64,000 bases of DNA, taken from assembly GCF_051622035.1 (NCBI RefSeq), contig NC_135359.1:24338001-24402000 (forward strand), given 5' to 3'. A program made the translations under genes and the position numbers. This DNA is from Arctopsyche grandis. Taxonomy: Eukaryota > Arthropoda > Insecta > Trichoptera > Hydropsychidae. Every line of letters starts with the position of its first letter. The first letter of the stretch is position 1. Positions 1-11,900 of this stretch are shown here, one piece after another. The notes beneath the pieces were generated by a model. That model was not told the origin of the DNA. It made no database searches and was given only the letters and a program-made list of their open reading frames with translations.

Positions 1-532
1 AAATATGCAAATGTGGCGAAGAGATTCATATGTAGAACTTTATTAACCGATTACTGTCTGATAGAATAATTCGACACTTAAAATTGAATACGACAGACTA
101 AACTATATACATAGATAGAATACATTCAGCCAAGAAATGCCAAAAGTGTGATATTATAATATAAAAAAATAGAATTTTCGGCACATACGAGTATGTATCT
201 GATATTTGTATGTGAATGTTATTGTTATTTTTTTCCCACCCGTTTTATTCATTGCACAATAATGACTTTCCCATGACATTCCGCAAGTTATGTAATGTTA
301 TTGCCCAGTATTTTTCTTAATTTTAGGAATATTATAACATACTTATTGATAGTCTTCAGTTTATTAATGTGTTATTTATATTAAACAGAATGGTAATGAT
401 TTTTTTTTTCATTTTGCACTTTTCAGATTCAGTCATGCTGTTTAATCTTACTTGTGCACGATCACGTTATACAAACGATTAATTAAACAAAAAAGAAACA
501 AAATCGTTTACAATTAAATTGGCACTTTTCCA
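1..532. other. AT-rich sequence upstream of the four-TM gene
   Basis: No open reading frame of interest and no repeat family seen. A polypyrimidine-AG (cttttcag, ending near 426) lies about 105 bases before the ATG at 533, so the 5' UTR may be spliced there. That is inference. Confidence 0.3.
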
Positions 533-2914
533 ATGCAAAAATTGCGAAAAACATGCTCCAAAATAGACTGCGGTGAATGGTATCAAAATTTCAAAATGAA
601 ACCGATGAAACCAGCCGTTAAAAGGATATTTTGCTGCAGCGTCTTTGTGGCATCTGGAGTCGTAGCTGTCTACGTTCTGGTAAATACTTTAATTTTTCAT
701 GACTTCATCTTTTTTATTTATACTTAGCAAGAATTTCATAAATTTTCGCCTTGGGTTAGTCTCGTTGGTAGATGCACAAGAATGTACAGAAAAATGGGTG
801 AGGCTGTCAATTAAAAATGTCAACATTGCTTGTTGTGTAAAAAAAAAATACTGACTGATTGGCGGTGTACCAATTCTAGGACCGTTTCACGGCAATTGTG
901 TACTTGGCTTTGTGCGACAGGAAGTCTCGCCCGTTAGCTTCTTAAACTGATCGGGCAAGGACCTTTATGTTTGAATTAATTCAAGTCTTTACAACTAGTA
1001 TAAAACAGAACTAACGGTTGCTTTCAAGCAACTATTATATATAATACAACTACATATAGCATTTCTCTATAATGTTGATTGTAGCTTATGATTTGAAATA
1101 TGAAGACCTGTTTAACAATTGACTTTATATTTAATATTTCAATAATAGTGACATTGTTCCATTTATATTTTAGATATCCTATACCATAGCATTTGCCTAT
1201 GAGTTGCTCTGGATTTTGGAATCGGACATTGGACTTCCGGCTCCGGCGTATCTCTTAGCTATTTGTTATTTTGCAATTATGGCATCCACTGCTGTTTTAA
1301 TACATGGATTAGCAACAGTAAGATAATTTGTAACGATTAAAAATATTTTGTTTGGACGTACATACATATTTGAATTCTTGAAAAAAGAAAATTGTGAATC
1401 ATTACAACTTTATGAATCTTTTGTACAACAGTATAGGTTTTTCATTCCAAATTGACCCTTTTTCATTTAAAATTGACCGTTTTTCATTTAAAATGAACCC
1501 CTTTTCATTTAAAATTTACCCTTTTTCATTTCAAATTGACATTGATTGACATCAATGTCAATTTGAAATGAAAAAGGGTCAATTTGGAATGAAAAATGGT
1601 CAATTTTAAATGAAAAAAGGTAAATTTTTAATGAAAAACCTATATATTATAAGCTTATGCTGTTCATTGCTAGCAAAAAAGAGTCATGAAGTTTTAAATT
1701 GGATCCTTTATATGTATATGACTAAATCTAATTTAGAAATGTGTATTTCTTACGATGAGACTATGCTCTTAGCAATAATCTAAACAATTACTTTTCAGAA
1801 TAATCTGCAGTGCATACTAGGCTGGTTAATAGCAGTGATACTTTTGTTAATACCGGAATGTGCATTTGTATTTTACATGAGTATAGGTCATTGGGTAAGT
1901 AATAATGTTTTGAATCGCTTATATATTTAATTTCAATAAGAAAAATGATTTTAATTGGCATTTACAGGGTCTGCAGTCGATATATGGAATGACAGAATTA
2001 ATATTTTACCTTATAAGACTGCTTGCGATAGTAGTCGGAGTGGTTATCATACAGTCTTATTATGCAACCAAACTGATAGAATCGCAAAGAATAAAACAAG
2101 CACTGGAAGGGTAACTAAACAATATTTTATTTAATAATTTGTAACTGTTCAATTTTCATGCAAAGCATGACAAGAATATTTCTATTATAATTGCAGAACT
2201 TCTCAAATAGTGAATAATTTACAACAAACCTTGACAGAAAGTGAATTTAATGCAAGCTCATTCGTACCAGGATCAGACGTAGTAGATTCTACAACTTTAT
2301 ATGCTTACACTAATTACGGCATGATCGGAGAACAAAGTATGATATTGATTGTATTATTTGCATATTCACTTACTCAGAGATTTGATTAGATGTTTACGAT
2401 TATTTTTATAGGTAAATTTGCACACTCCATGCCAGATTTGAGGGATGAATTTATACAAAAAGCACCCGTGGACTTTTCAGGAAAAATGTCTAAATATTGG
2501 CATCCAGGTTTAGAACAAGTACCTGTTTTTACCCAACCAATGATAGAGAATCTTCCGCCAAACTACGTTTTCCCGCACTATACTAGGAGTTTGGACAGGC
2601 GTTGCAGGAAAAATTTACCGAGGCGTACCGGTTCTCTTCTGGAGCTCCAGCAATTGTCCGAAGTCAATCGCAAAAATATGTATACGTCGTACGGGAACAA
2701 CTTATTACCTGCAGGACGGTCGTTCGATGATCTGAAGCATGCACCGTTTAATATGTACGTGCCGAGAGACTATGATTTGTACGGACCGATGATGTGCGGG
2801 CCTGAGAGTTTAATTTATAGACGACAACACATCGACAGTAAGTACGGTTCCAGTAAAACTTCCATGGGGAACGAATCGGACGATCTTACAAAATATAGAG
2901 ATGTTGCTTTGTGA
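533..2914 (+). CDS. Four-transmembrane protein with long cytoplasmic-type tail, unidentified (six exons)
   Basis: Six exons join in phase: 533-679, 1174-1317, 1799-1894, 1968-2110, 2197-2336 and 2412-2914, giving 390 aa and a TGA stop. All introns are GT..AG. Hydrophobic segments lie at about residues 31-56, 75-95, 102-125 and 140-159. The N-terminus is basic (K/R-rich, no signal peptide). After TM4 come a helical stretch (KLIESQRIKQALEG) and about 200 polar residues with Pro, Tyr and Arg. The C-terminus ends DVAL, which could be a class II PDZ ligand (inference). The layout recalls small insect four-TM membrane families such as the Pasiflora/Fire exit group of septate-junction proteins. I see no diagnostic motif, so I give no symbol. 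A 5' non-coding exon is possible. The foldback repeat at 1432-1644 lies in intron 2. Confidence 0.8.
1432..1644. mobile_element. Foldback MITE built from an iterated ~20-bp unit
   Basis: The left arm has five successive units of about 20 bp of the form TTTTTCATTTAAAATTGACC. The right arm carries about four units of the reverse complement. They are separated by a short centre (about 1545-1555, itself palindromic). The outer ends read TAGGTTTTTCATT and AATGAAAAACCTA. Both are flanked by TA, which would fit a Tc1/mariner-type duplication, though flanking TA is weak evidence in this AT-rich DNA. No coding capacity. The element sits in intron 2 of the four-TM gene. Half an arm of the same unit recurs at 59948-59987. 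Confidence 0.8.
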
Positions 2915-3217
2915 GAACACCTTTTGGGTTGAAAGTGCTAGACGTGAAAGGTCGACGGGGGAAATTATGGAGCCATGTATGTACAAGTGTGATTTCCATG
3001 TCAGGGTTGGAAGAATTGTTATGTGTGCGAAATGGATTGCGACGATTTTACTTTGAAGGGACGCTCTTGTGAAAATAATTGTTGTTTACGTGTCAGATTT
3101 AAAATATTAATACGTATATTTATTACTGAATCAACGAATTTGAAATTATTATACATGTGTTGTGTGTGTGTACCAAAGACTTGTAAATCTACCAATACCT
3201 TGAAATATATTATAACT

Positions 3218-3223
3218 AATAAA
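3218..3223 (+). terminator. Polyadenylation signal AATAAA of the four-TM gene
   Basis: The first canonical AATAAA downstream of the stop at 2914, giving a 3' UTR of roughly 320 bases. Assigned from position only. Confidence 0.5.
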
Positions 3224-3310
3224 TAAGGTTACCATTTTGAGTGTAGTTGGTCTTTTTATTCCTATAATTTTTTTATTCTAGAATTTTCTTCCATTATATG
3301 GAAGAAAAAT

Positions 3311-3860
3311 TACTCACGGGGTTCGATCCCGTGCTAATCTTTAATACTGCTTGGTTAGACTTGGATATTTGTGACTCGTTTGTTTCCTATCAGAGTTTGT
3401 CAATTTATCTGATTTTCATTGTTGAAATGGTTCCTTAAATGGGCAAAAAACATTATAGCCGCTGTCACAAATACACATCTGAATTTGATTTATGTAAAAA
3501 TGTATGTACAAGTCTAAATCCATAGATGTCTCAATGTATTAATTAATTAATTGTTAATTTCGTGTTCTTTAGCCTCTCGAAATACAGTGATTTATGTAGT
3601 AAAAATACTGCAATGTTTGTAATTAACTGTCTAGGAAGGCGCATTAGGGCCGGGCCGCACCGTGCAACTTTGTCGGCCGTCTAATTGCGCGACACGAAAA
3701 AATGTATGGAAATGTGTGCGACAAACAAGTTGACGGGTGTGGCATGTCCCATCTATCTGCATGCATTGGTCTGGTCGCCCTCAACCAAGTCGCTCGCAAG
3801 TCGCATGGTGCGGCCCGGCCCTTAGGTTCTACCCGTCAGGCCTTCCTGGTATTTATTTAT
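3311..3860 (+). repeat. tRNA-derived SINE, type A tail, 5' truncated, split by a MITE
   Basis: Contains the B-box-like GGTTCGATCC (3320-3329) and the central domain (TTTCCTATCAGAGTTTG, TTGTTGAAATGGTTCC). The 3' end is the AAGGCGCATT..GGCCTTCCTGG hairpin. The A-box part of the head is missing. The MITE at 3647-3821 interrupts the 3' hairpin loop. The element runs tail to tail into the SINE on the other strand at 3850-4300. Confidence 0.8.
3647..3821. mobile_element. 175-bp MITE with TTA duplication, PIF/Harbinger-like, inside a SINE
   Basis: The ends begin GGGCCGGGCCGCACC on both strands. The match extends to about 24 bp with two mismatches. The element is flanked by TTA at 3644-3646 and 3822-3824. 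Removing it plus one TTA restores SINE 3' sequence seen in other copies. A 3-bp TWA duplication is the mark of the PIF/Harbinger superfamily; that assignment is by family knowledge. The interior is GC-richer than the surroundings and has no convincing gene. Confidence 0.85.
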
Positions 3861-4300
3861 TTATTTTACATATATACCAGGAAAGCCTTACAGGTAAACC
3901 CCAATGCGCCTTCCTGGCCAATTACAAATTACAATTACAATGCAGCATTTTTTTATATCAGTCACTGAGTTGCGAGACACTGAAAAACTCGCAAATCAAT
4001 GAGACATCTATCAATTTGTATACAAACTTATTTATTGCACATTAATTAATTACAAATTATAGGTGACATATTGTATAGGAGGGATTTTTAGCCAATTTTT
4101 TTCCGGGACCGTTTCAACAATGAAATCAGAGAAAATTGGCAAACTCTGATAGGAAACGATCAACCTAAAGTCACAAATCCAGGTCTAACCAACAGCATAC
4201 TCTGAAAAATTTATTTTAATTCGAGGCCCAGCCCTGGGATCGAACCCGGCGCCTCTCGACGCTAAGCAGAAGCTTAACGACCGAGCTATGCTGCTGGTAT
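3850..4300 (-). repeat. tRNA-derived SINE, type A tail, near full length
   Basis: Read on the minus strand it starts at the head (ACCAGCAGCATAGCTCGGTC, near 4296) with a box A-like stretch and GGTTCGATCC. It then runs through the central domain (GTTTCCTATCAGAGTTTGCC; TTGTTGAAACGGTCCC). It ends in the CCAGGAAGGC..CTTTCCTGG hairpin and a TATATATGTAAAATAAATAA tail. This is one of the best reference copies in the window. Confidence 0.85.
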
Positions 4301-4347
4301 ATATCTATGTAATTATTATTTTGAATAAAAATACCAATAATTTTATT

Positions 4348-4580
4348 TACTACCACCATCTATGTTTAAAACTAAAAACTGGATAAACGTCAGCCATTTT
4401 TCAGAAATTCAAATTTCAAACGTGTCTAAAACGATTTTTTTTCTCCATCGTAATGGCGGAGGATACATTTACTTATATTGATGACTAAAATGAGCAATAT
4501 GGCAAAATATGAAAACGATCGGATAAGAGGCAAATTTTTTCCTGAATTGTAATCGTAAGTGAAACTAAAAGGAGGTACAT
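4348..4580 (+). repeat. Dispersed ~235-bp repeat, inverted partner at 51290-51540
   Basis: Shares long runs with the reverse complement of 51290-51540, for example ATGGCGGAGGAT, ATTGATGA..AAAATGAGCAAT, AAAACGATCG and CTGAATTGTAATCGTAAGTG. Both begin near ACTACCRCCATCTATGT. Not recognised as a named family. Confidence 0.75.
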
Positions 4581-4932
4581 ATGTATGTAAAAAATAAATG
4601 ACTCATTCATTGATTGAGAGAATCAAAAAACGGTGCCTCAGATATCTTTATATGAAATTGTATGGTTATTATCCTCGGCTATATCCTAGTGCTTTCCTAT
4701 TAGGGCCATTAGTCTTCAACTCATTGGAGTCATGTTTCTGGGAAAGCATTTTTTTAAGCTATTAATTGGGTTAGTACACAAAGTTCTATACACCAAGTAA
4801 TTTCAGGGACCTGAGGAATCGTGTTTTGTTTTCTCCTCCTGTAGCTCGCTACGACCATGACGATTCCACTTGAAATGCTACGACTCCCGACTCCACAGTC
4901 CTGGAATATACATATGTAGATGGGGGTGACAC

Positions 4933-5112
4933 GACAACTCGTTCACAGATTTTCCGTAAACCGAGGATGTGCTCCAGGCATTACGTATACGGCCATCTCT
5001 TTCCCACCCCGTCTGTTCACCAAGATCTCGTTTACTATGCCATTACGTATGCAGCCATCTCTTTCACAGACCGTCTGTGATCGGTGAACAGAAAATCTGT
5101 GAACGAGTTGTC
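4933..5112. repeat. 180-bp inverted-repeat element with 22-bp perfect arms
   Basis: Positions 4933-4954 (GACAACTCGTTCACAGATTT..) are the exact reverse complement of 5091-5112. Inside lies a direct duplication of about 60 bp. Both halves contain CATTACGTAT..GCCATCTCTTTC, starting near 4979 and 5041. This looks like a MITE. No clear target duplication was found. Confidence 0.75.
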
Positions 5113-8100
5113 AGGTAACTGTATGTAGATGGGACATGAAACAGGTGAGGATGATTGGAATTTGTGATTAAAATGTAAAAAAAAAGAAAAACTATAGCCA
5201 TTAGGAATAACATTTTGCATTTATTAAATTTTGAAAAACAATTATTTCTTCTCCTACAATAGTATATATCACTTTTAGCATAAAATAAAATAAGAATTAA
5301 CATCAACTTTGTTGAAAACATTAGTTCCTCAAGAATACACATTGATTGTTTGATAAATAAAAGTTAATAATCTGTCAATATTTATCATTAGATATGAAAA
5401 AATATCTTTTACAAATCTATAGAATTAATATAATGACTATTAATTGTCAACGTTTAAGAAGACTAGTAAATAAATACAATTCAAAGCTCTAATTGCACCC
5501 TTTATGACTATCAATTAATTGAATTTTCACTTAGTGCATTACGAACATCTCTTTCTGAAAAGACATCCGTGTGAAATACTCTTCAGAATTGAATTACTGC
5601 ACTGACGTGTTCCAATTACAATTAATACACGATTGGAGGTTTATTTAATTCATTATTAAGTTTAATTTAACCCAATTATGTATTGTTATGTGCTTGTAGA
5701 CACGGAAGTATAATATAATATTTATATTAGTGACAAAAACACTGTGCGACGATATGCATTCAATCATATATAAATGCATTACACCAATGAAACTTTGTAT
5801 TTTAGTAAACCTGTTTAAGTAAGTTTGTGAAAATATACAGTCTAACATTCAATTCTACACATAGAGACATTGAAAGGAACCTATTGGTTTCAATGATTTT
5901 CAATACAATTAATTCTGTGTACTGACTGGGAGATCGAAATATTTAAAAAGATATTCATGTCAACTAGGAAGACAACGAATCTATAATTCGATTCCCAATT
6001 TTTACATTTTATTTGAAAACCACTGACATTTACGACAAATTAAATACAAGTTAGTGCTATTATTTAATCCCTTAGCAAAATTATACATGTACGAGAAAGT
6101 CAAATTCTTACACTGGGGTTCGTCAATCCTTACACAATAATAATAATAAATATAAAAAAGTTAGAAAATTTATACAAACTTTATTATTCATGAATATGAA
6201 GATTTAAAAAATATGTTGATGTGAATATACATAAATACTCGAATTAGCCATTACGAATGATATTTTAAAGCACTGCAAGGCAGAGCTGACGACCCACATT
6301 GTTAATAATACATAGAGAATTCGAAAATCCAACCGCCGGACGAATCACATGTACGTTAATTGCCTCGCGTAAACTAGATACAAGCAACAATGTGCGCCGC
6401 GTACTCCACCCACGATTAAATCCCACACCACTTAATTCTTTTTAAGATTAATTCTGAATCAATAATCCACACATTATCACAAATATTTATTATTTTTCTT
6501 TATATCAAATTAAAAAAAAAATTACTCATCACTTATTAAAACTAATCTCTTAATATATTCTCATTTTTTTTTTTTAATTAAATAAATTACATATTTTAGT
6601 AGTTTCTTTTCAGTGGCATATATAATTTCGTAATTATTCAGTGCATTGTATAAATCAACTGGCAGAATCAAGATCATTTCAGATATCGATGCAACACAAA
6701 CTCTAGTCGTCCAATAGCTACACCACGAAGGTATAAGAACTTTCCGCGAGAATAAACACCGTTGCTCTCGAATCTTATCTACCATTTGTTTGTTGTTGAC
6801 TCTTCGATGAACATTATACGTACAAAGAAGATTTGACATTTACGAAATTTCAAAAGCGAATAAATAATAGGCCTAAGCGAGGTGTAAACATTATATGTAT
6901 ATATGTAGTAAGTATATTTTTGTTGCTCGTAAATAAATTATTCACTCATCCACCCTACAATTAATATAGTAATTTGAAAAGATCCATAAAGTATTTTATT
7001 TCACAAATAAAGCGTGCTTTATCATTTATATATATATAGATATATTGTTCTATAAAGACCTTTAATAGGGTTAGATCTCACCCGTTCAAAATTTTGCAGG
7101 GTTTATCACAGTTTCACATTGTCTATAATTTATTAAACCACTAAGATTTTCAACATTCCATTAATCGGTGGTCCCAAACATATTTCTTTGAATATAACAA
7201 GCATTTTAAACAAAAAATTATACGAATTCGTTTAATACAGTGCCAGCCCATTAGAGTAAACAACAGCTTTCATAGTTGTTTCAATGAAACTCTACATTCC
7301 GTCAACTCATCATCAACATTTAGATGTGTTCTACTATTCATCGTTTCATTGAAGATAAAATGCCTATTTGTACTAAAAAATATGTAAAATGCAGAAGTAT
7401 TTGTCATTATTTTTGCACATCATCTTTATTAATCAGAAAGAGAAAGATGACAATACTATAAATGATGATTTAATGTGTACTATTACTTCTCGAAGCAGAA
7501 TACTATAAATTATTCTAAAAATGCAATTATAAGTTGACAAAATACTACATCTACGTATATATTCATTTAATTAGCGAAAAGGTTAAATTATATATTAATC
7601 TACATGTGCCGAATACATATGTATTTGTAAAATAAACTATAAATAAAAAAACACATTTATTATGCTGTTTGAATTCTTCGACAATTGTAAAATAATCGGG
7701 CACACCTGAATTAACGTTTTAATTCGCCGGATAAATTAATACAATAATAAAATAAATAAATAAATATGCATCAATAATTGTTAATAAAATGTTAGCTACC
7801 ATTTACCGAGAGTAATTCTTATTTTAATAAAACAGAAAAATATTGTTAGTCATACGTTGAACTATCATTTTTTTTTTGTACCCAAATAGAGCATTGTATA
7901 TATTCAAAGGAATATCAACCACACCTATGTATATGAACATTGTTCAAATTGCACAAAAACTAAACATGGAAAACTGAAAACACTACATTTTAGTATATAT
8001 ATATATATATAGGGAAAAATAATTATTTATTACACCTATAATTATTGGGTAGTGAAGGACACACGAAATATGTATTAATAATATATGATTACCTAATGGT

Positions 8101-8480
8101 GTTTAACGCATATCCTTTTAGCACGTATGCAAGTTGCCTCAATTCTGCAACACTACATAATTATTAATTCAAATACTAAATTATCAATAATCACAACTAT
8201 AATATTCAATAATTTCAAAACAAGATTAAAAAATATTTTTATCAATAAATTAAAAAATGCAACATACCATAATGAAAAAAAAAACAAAACAGTAATATTA
8301 TTAAATGGCCCAACAGGTATTTCGTGATATATTCATATTTTGTATGACATAAGAATTTGTTTTATATATGTATTCTTAAATTAGAGACAAGAAGTGATGT
8401 ATCCAAGATACAGGAACACTAATAGACAAAAATGCTTTGTATTCAACATTTCTGACATACAAATAAATACATTTATTTAA
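5113..8480. other. AT-rich intergenic sequence
   Basis: No spliced gene, SINE copy or terminal inverted repeat could be supported. Short ORFs here have AT-driven composition and no recognisable motif. It may belong to a long 3' region of the minus-strand MEIOC-type gene or be plain intergenic DNA. Confidence 0.4.
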
Positions 8481-8889
8481 CCCTTTAGTGGTCAGCGGTT
8501 ATTATATATTATATATGTATATGTAAACCACTTATATATGATTATATACGATAGCGAACCTTATTATGGTCGAAAATCAATCATCGGCAGAAATGTTTTA
8601 AAAGGAGTAAGACCGTTATAAGACGACAAATTTATAAATCAAGCCGATGGATACAAACAATGTGTCGTGTAGTCAAGATTTTTCTTTAAAGATGAGACAC
8701 GTTTGAACAAAGTCAAACTGCATTTATGATAAAAAAGACACTTTGTCTTTGAAGAGGGATATCTGAAAATTTAAACACGACACGTATGAAAGGTCATACA
8801 CAAAATGGTGGATTTTTTCCATAGATATTGTCCAAACCGCTGTTGCTAATAATTCGGCCAATAAGGTTGATAATCGTAACTCTAAAGGG
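8481..8889. mobile_element. 409-bp piggyBac-like MITE flanked by TTAA
   Basis: Ends CCCTTTAG (8481-8488) and CTAAAGGG (8882-8889) are flanked by TTAA at 8477-8480 and 8890-8893. The piggyBac family integrates at TTAA and typically starts with CCC. A subterminal inverted pair (CAGCGGTT near 8493, AACCGCTG near 8836) fits the same family. No transposase coding, so it is non-autonomous. Confidence 0.85.
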
Positions 8890-8932
8890 TTAAAGCACCT
8901 GCAGTAAAAATACTGAACTTTTTATACACACA

Positions 8933-8980
8933 CATATATATGTGTGTGTGTATATATATATATATATATACACATATATA
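8933..8980. repeat. Palindromic CA/TA/TG microsatellite
   Basis: A run of CA, TA, TG, TA and CA dinucleotide blocks that folds on itself, about 45 bases after the piggyBac-like element. Confidence 0.8.
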
Positions 8981-11900
8981 TTTTTAACATGCATACACAC
9001 ATTTAAGTACGTGAATATATTATTAAATTTTCCTGTTTAATATTATAATACACACCGTAAGCCAATAAAGATTGACATTTATATTCTAACTTTCCAAAAG
9101 AAAAAGATGAAGCGACAGTATTATTGTTAGCAATTATGAATAAAATACACATACGCATATGTATAATTGTAGATTAAGTTGGCAAATGATAAATTTATAT
9201 ATATTAGATATATAATTTGATTTTAATTTAGCAAGTCTCGTCAATAATAAATAGACAGATTGCATATACATGTACATATATCGTTTCACAATGATTATAA
9301 TTACAATTACGTACATCGACTGGTAAAGATAGAGATTAAATTTATAGATTTATGTTCAAATCTGAAACCTAAAGAGTCAAGAAACACACAATTGACATTA
9401 ATTAATGGACATTTAAAATTCAATTTGCATACATTAATACGTAACAGCTTTACATTAAAATAGACAGTAAAATTAGTGTCCACACGGTGATATGCTAAAA
9501 ATTAACTAAAATTTTCATTCGAGTCAGATCGTACAGATTTACGTTTAATTTGACACATTTGCTTTCAATCAAATATAATCCACTTCTATCTGACCACATA
9601 ATACAAAAAAAAAGTTTAAAAACGTTTTTAAATATAACAATATTGTCAGAAAAAAATTATTTATATATAATATATATGCATTTGAAACAATAGAAACTAT
9701 GAAGAGTGTGCAGTTTTGTGTTTTTGTAACGTCTATTGTAAAAAGAATAGTATAGTATAATCAGTGCACAAAGAAGAGGTGAAATGCCACACTTCGAGCC
9801 TTAGGCATGTCATATATAAACAAATTATAAATTGATACGAGCAAATAATATGAAATTTCACAAAATACATTAAAAAATATAAAATAAAATTGGCTAAATT
9901 TATCCATATACATACATAACGGAAACATGTGGTTCAATTAGTCATATGTTAAATACAGCGAACATCATGCGGTTAATAAATACACAACAAAAAATTGGAA
10001 CATAACAATTCTGGAACATTAACAAATAGATATTTCTTAAATGCAATTAAAGCCAACAACAAATTGAGAAAATAAAACGTACACACGCACACAGAATACA
10101 GAAAAATTCAATCGTAGCGCCATCTCAACTCTACATCACGTTCATATCAGTCTCAATGAAATATTAATCCTTTTTTTATACTATAAAGTTTATCACATAA
10201 ACTCAACCGTCAATCTTTATACCTTAATATCAAAGCTTCCCAATATTTTGCACATAAAAAACTAAAACAATGATTCGCCGTTCTATTCGACAATATAATA
10301 AAAACTTATTACAATTCAAAATTGTGCACTGGTTAAGAAAAGAAAAAAAAAAATAGAAAGATTCTTACATAAGTGACAAATAAAAACTTTGTAAAATGCA
10401 ATATTAACAAAAAATCAAGAAATTTCATGTATCAATATTACGCACAGCATTTGTTGGGAAATTCTGCCTTAAATGACGCCACGGTTAAATTCTACTGGAT
10501 AGTCAACACCAGAGGTAAGCAACAGTTTATTTGTCTAAGCATGTTTTGGTCAATTTAAGACCTACATTTACTTTATGTAAAAGGTTGCCGACCAACGGTC
10601 ATTACGATTACATAAATAAAACTAAATTGAAATTATATTCAACAGACGTATCACTCGAATGCAAATATTCCTTAAAAATTCTTTAAATATTATTGATATT
10701 CATTCAGGTACCAATTCAAATGAATGTGAATTGTTAAATATACATATATATTTTGAGAGAATGAGATTCAAATTTGCGTTTATATCCTGTGAGTTGAATA
10801 TTATAATACACATAGCCAGTTAAATAGCCATTGTTAAAATATTATCAGTTACATTCAGAAATAGTTATAAATAGGATCTAAATTGTCATTTTTCATCAGC
10901 TCAATGTCTCATATAATGAAAAGCATATATAATATTGTATCTAAATAAACAAAAAATAAATGAGGTAACAATGAGAATTAACAAAACGGGTGTTTAACAA
11001 ATATGATAAGAGTTCAGAAGGACGGTTTGGGAAGTACACTTGAAATACATTTCCTTAAAATATACTAAATAAACATTTTTCTTTATCATACTTTACGATG
11101 GACCAATGCATGTAATGAGAATTAGCTGATTGATAGTAATGTGGTATACAGGGAGAGATAATGCATTTATAAAATTACCTTTTTAAATGTAATTACATAC
11201 AAAAAATAGTCATATACAAGGCAATATTAATTTCATAAAAAGACTTTCAGTAATATAGAGAATTTACGCACTTCTTACCACAACACTCTTAAAATATTGT
11301 GAAAAATGAATTGAAAATGTAAAAAACGAAGTTATATTTTTTTTAATGACAAAATGACAGTGGAAACTATTTCGAAATTGATGAAAATGACATTAACCGA
11401 TAATTGGTCAATTCCTTACAAATTTATTATTATTTCATAAGAGAGCACTAAATTAAAAGTACCCAATATTTTTCCTCATTAAATTTAGCAATTCCTTACA
11501 AATATAAAAAAAATATATTATACATATGTATTCATGCACATACATTCACATATGTATATATGTATATTCAATGACTTCTCTAGCACAATATATCATATGT
11601 ATTACTCGAGTCTTAGCGACCAATTAAAAATAGTGAAAGATATCCTTCTGAATTCGCAAGGACGGCTCGGAGCTCTTGCGTGATTTTTTTTATTTATTTT
11701 GGTATTATCAAAATACATATTAAGATATTCGTTGTTTTGTGAAGCTCTACTGAATGAACATACTACATCCTTCAAATGTTATGTGAAAAAACTGAAACAA
11801 TAAGTAGGTATATTAAAAAAAAAAAAAAAAACCTTCAACTGAAAGGTAAAATCGTCTAGTTACATACATACACTTAGTGTTATAATATCATATCTTTTTT

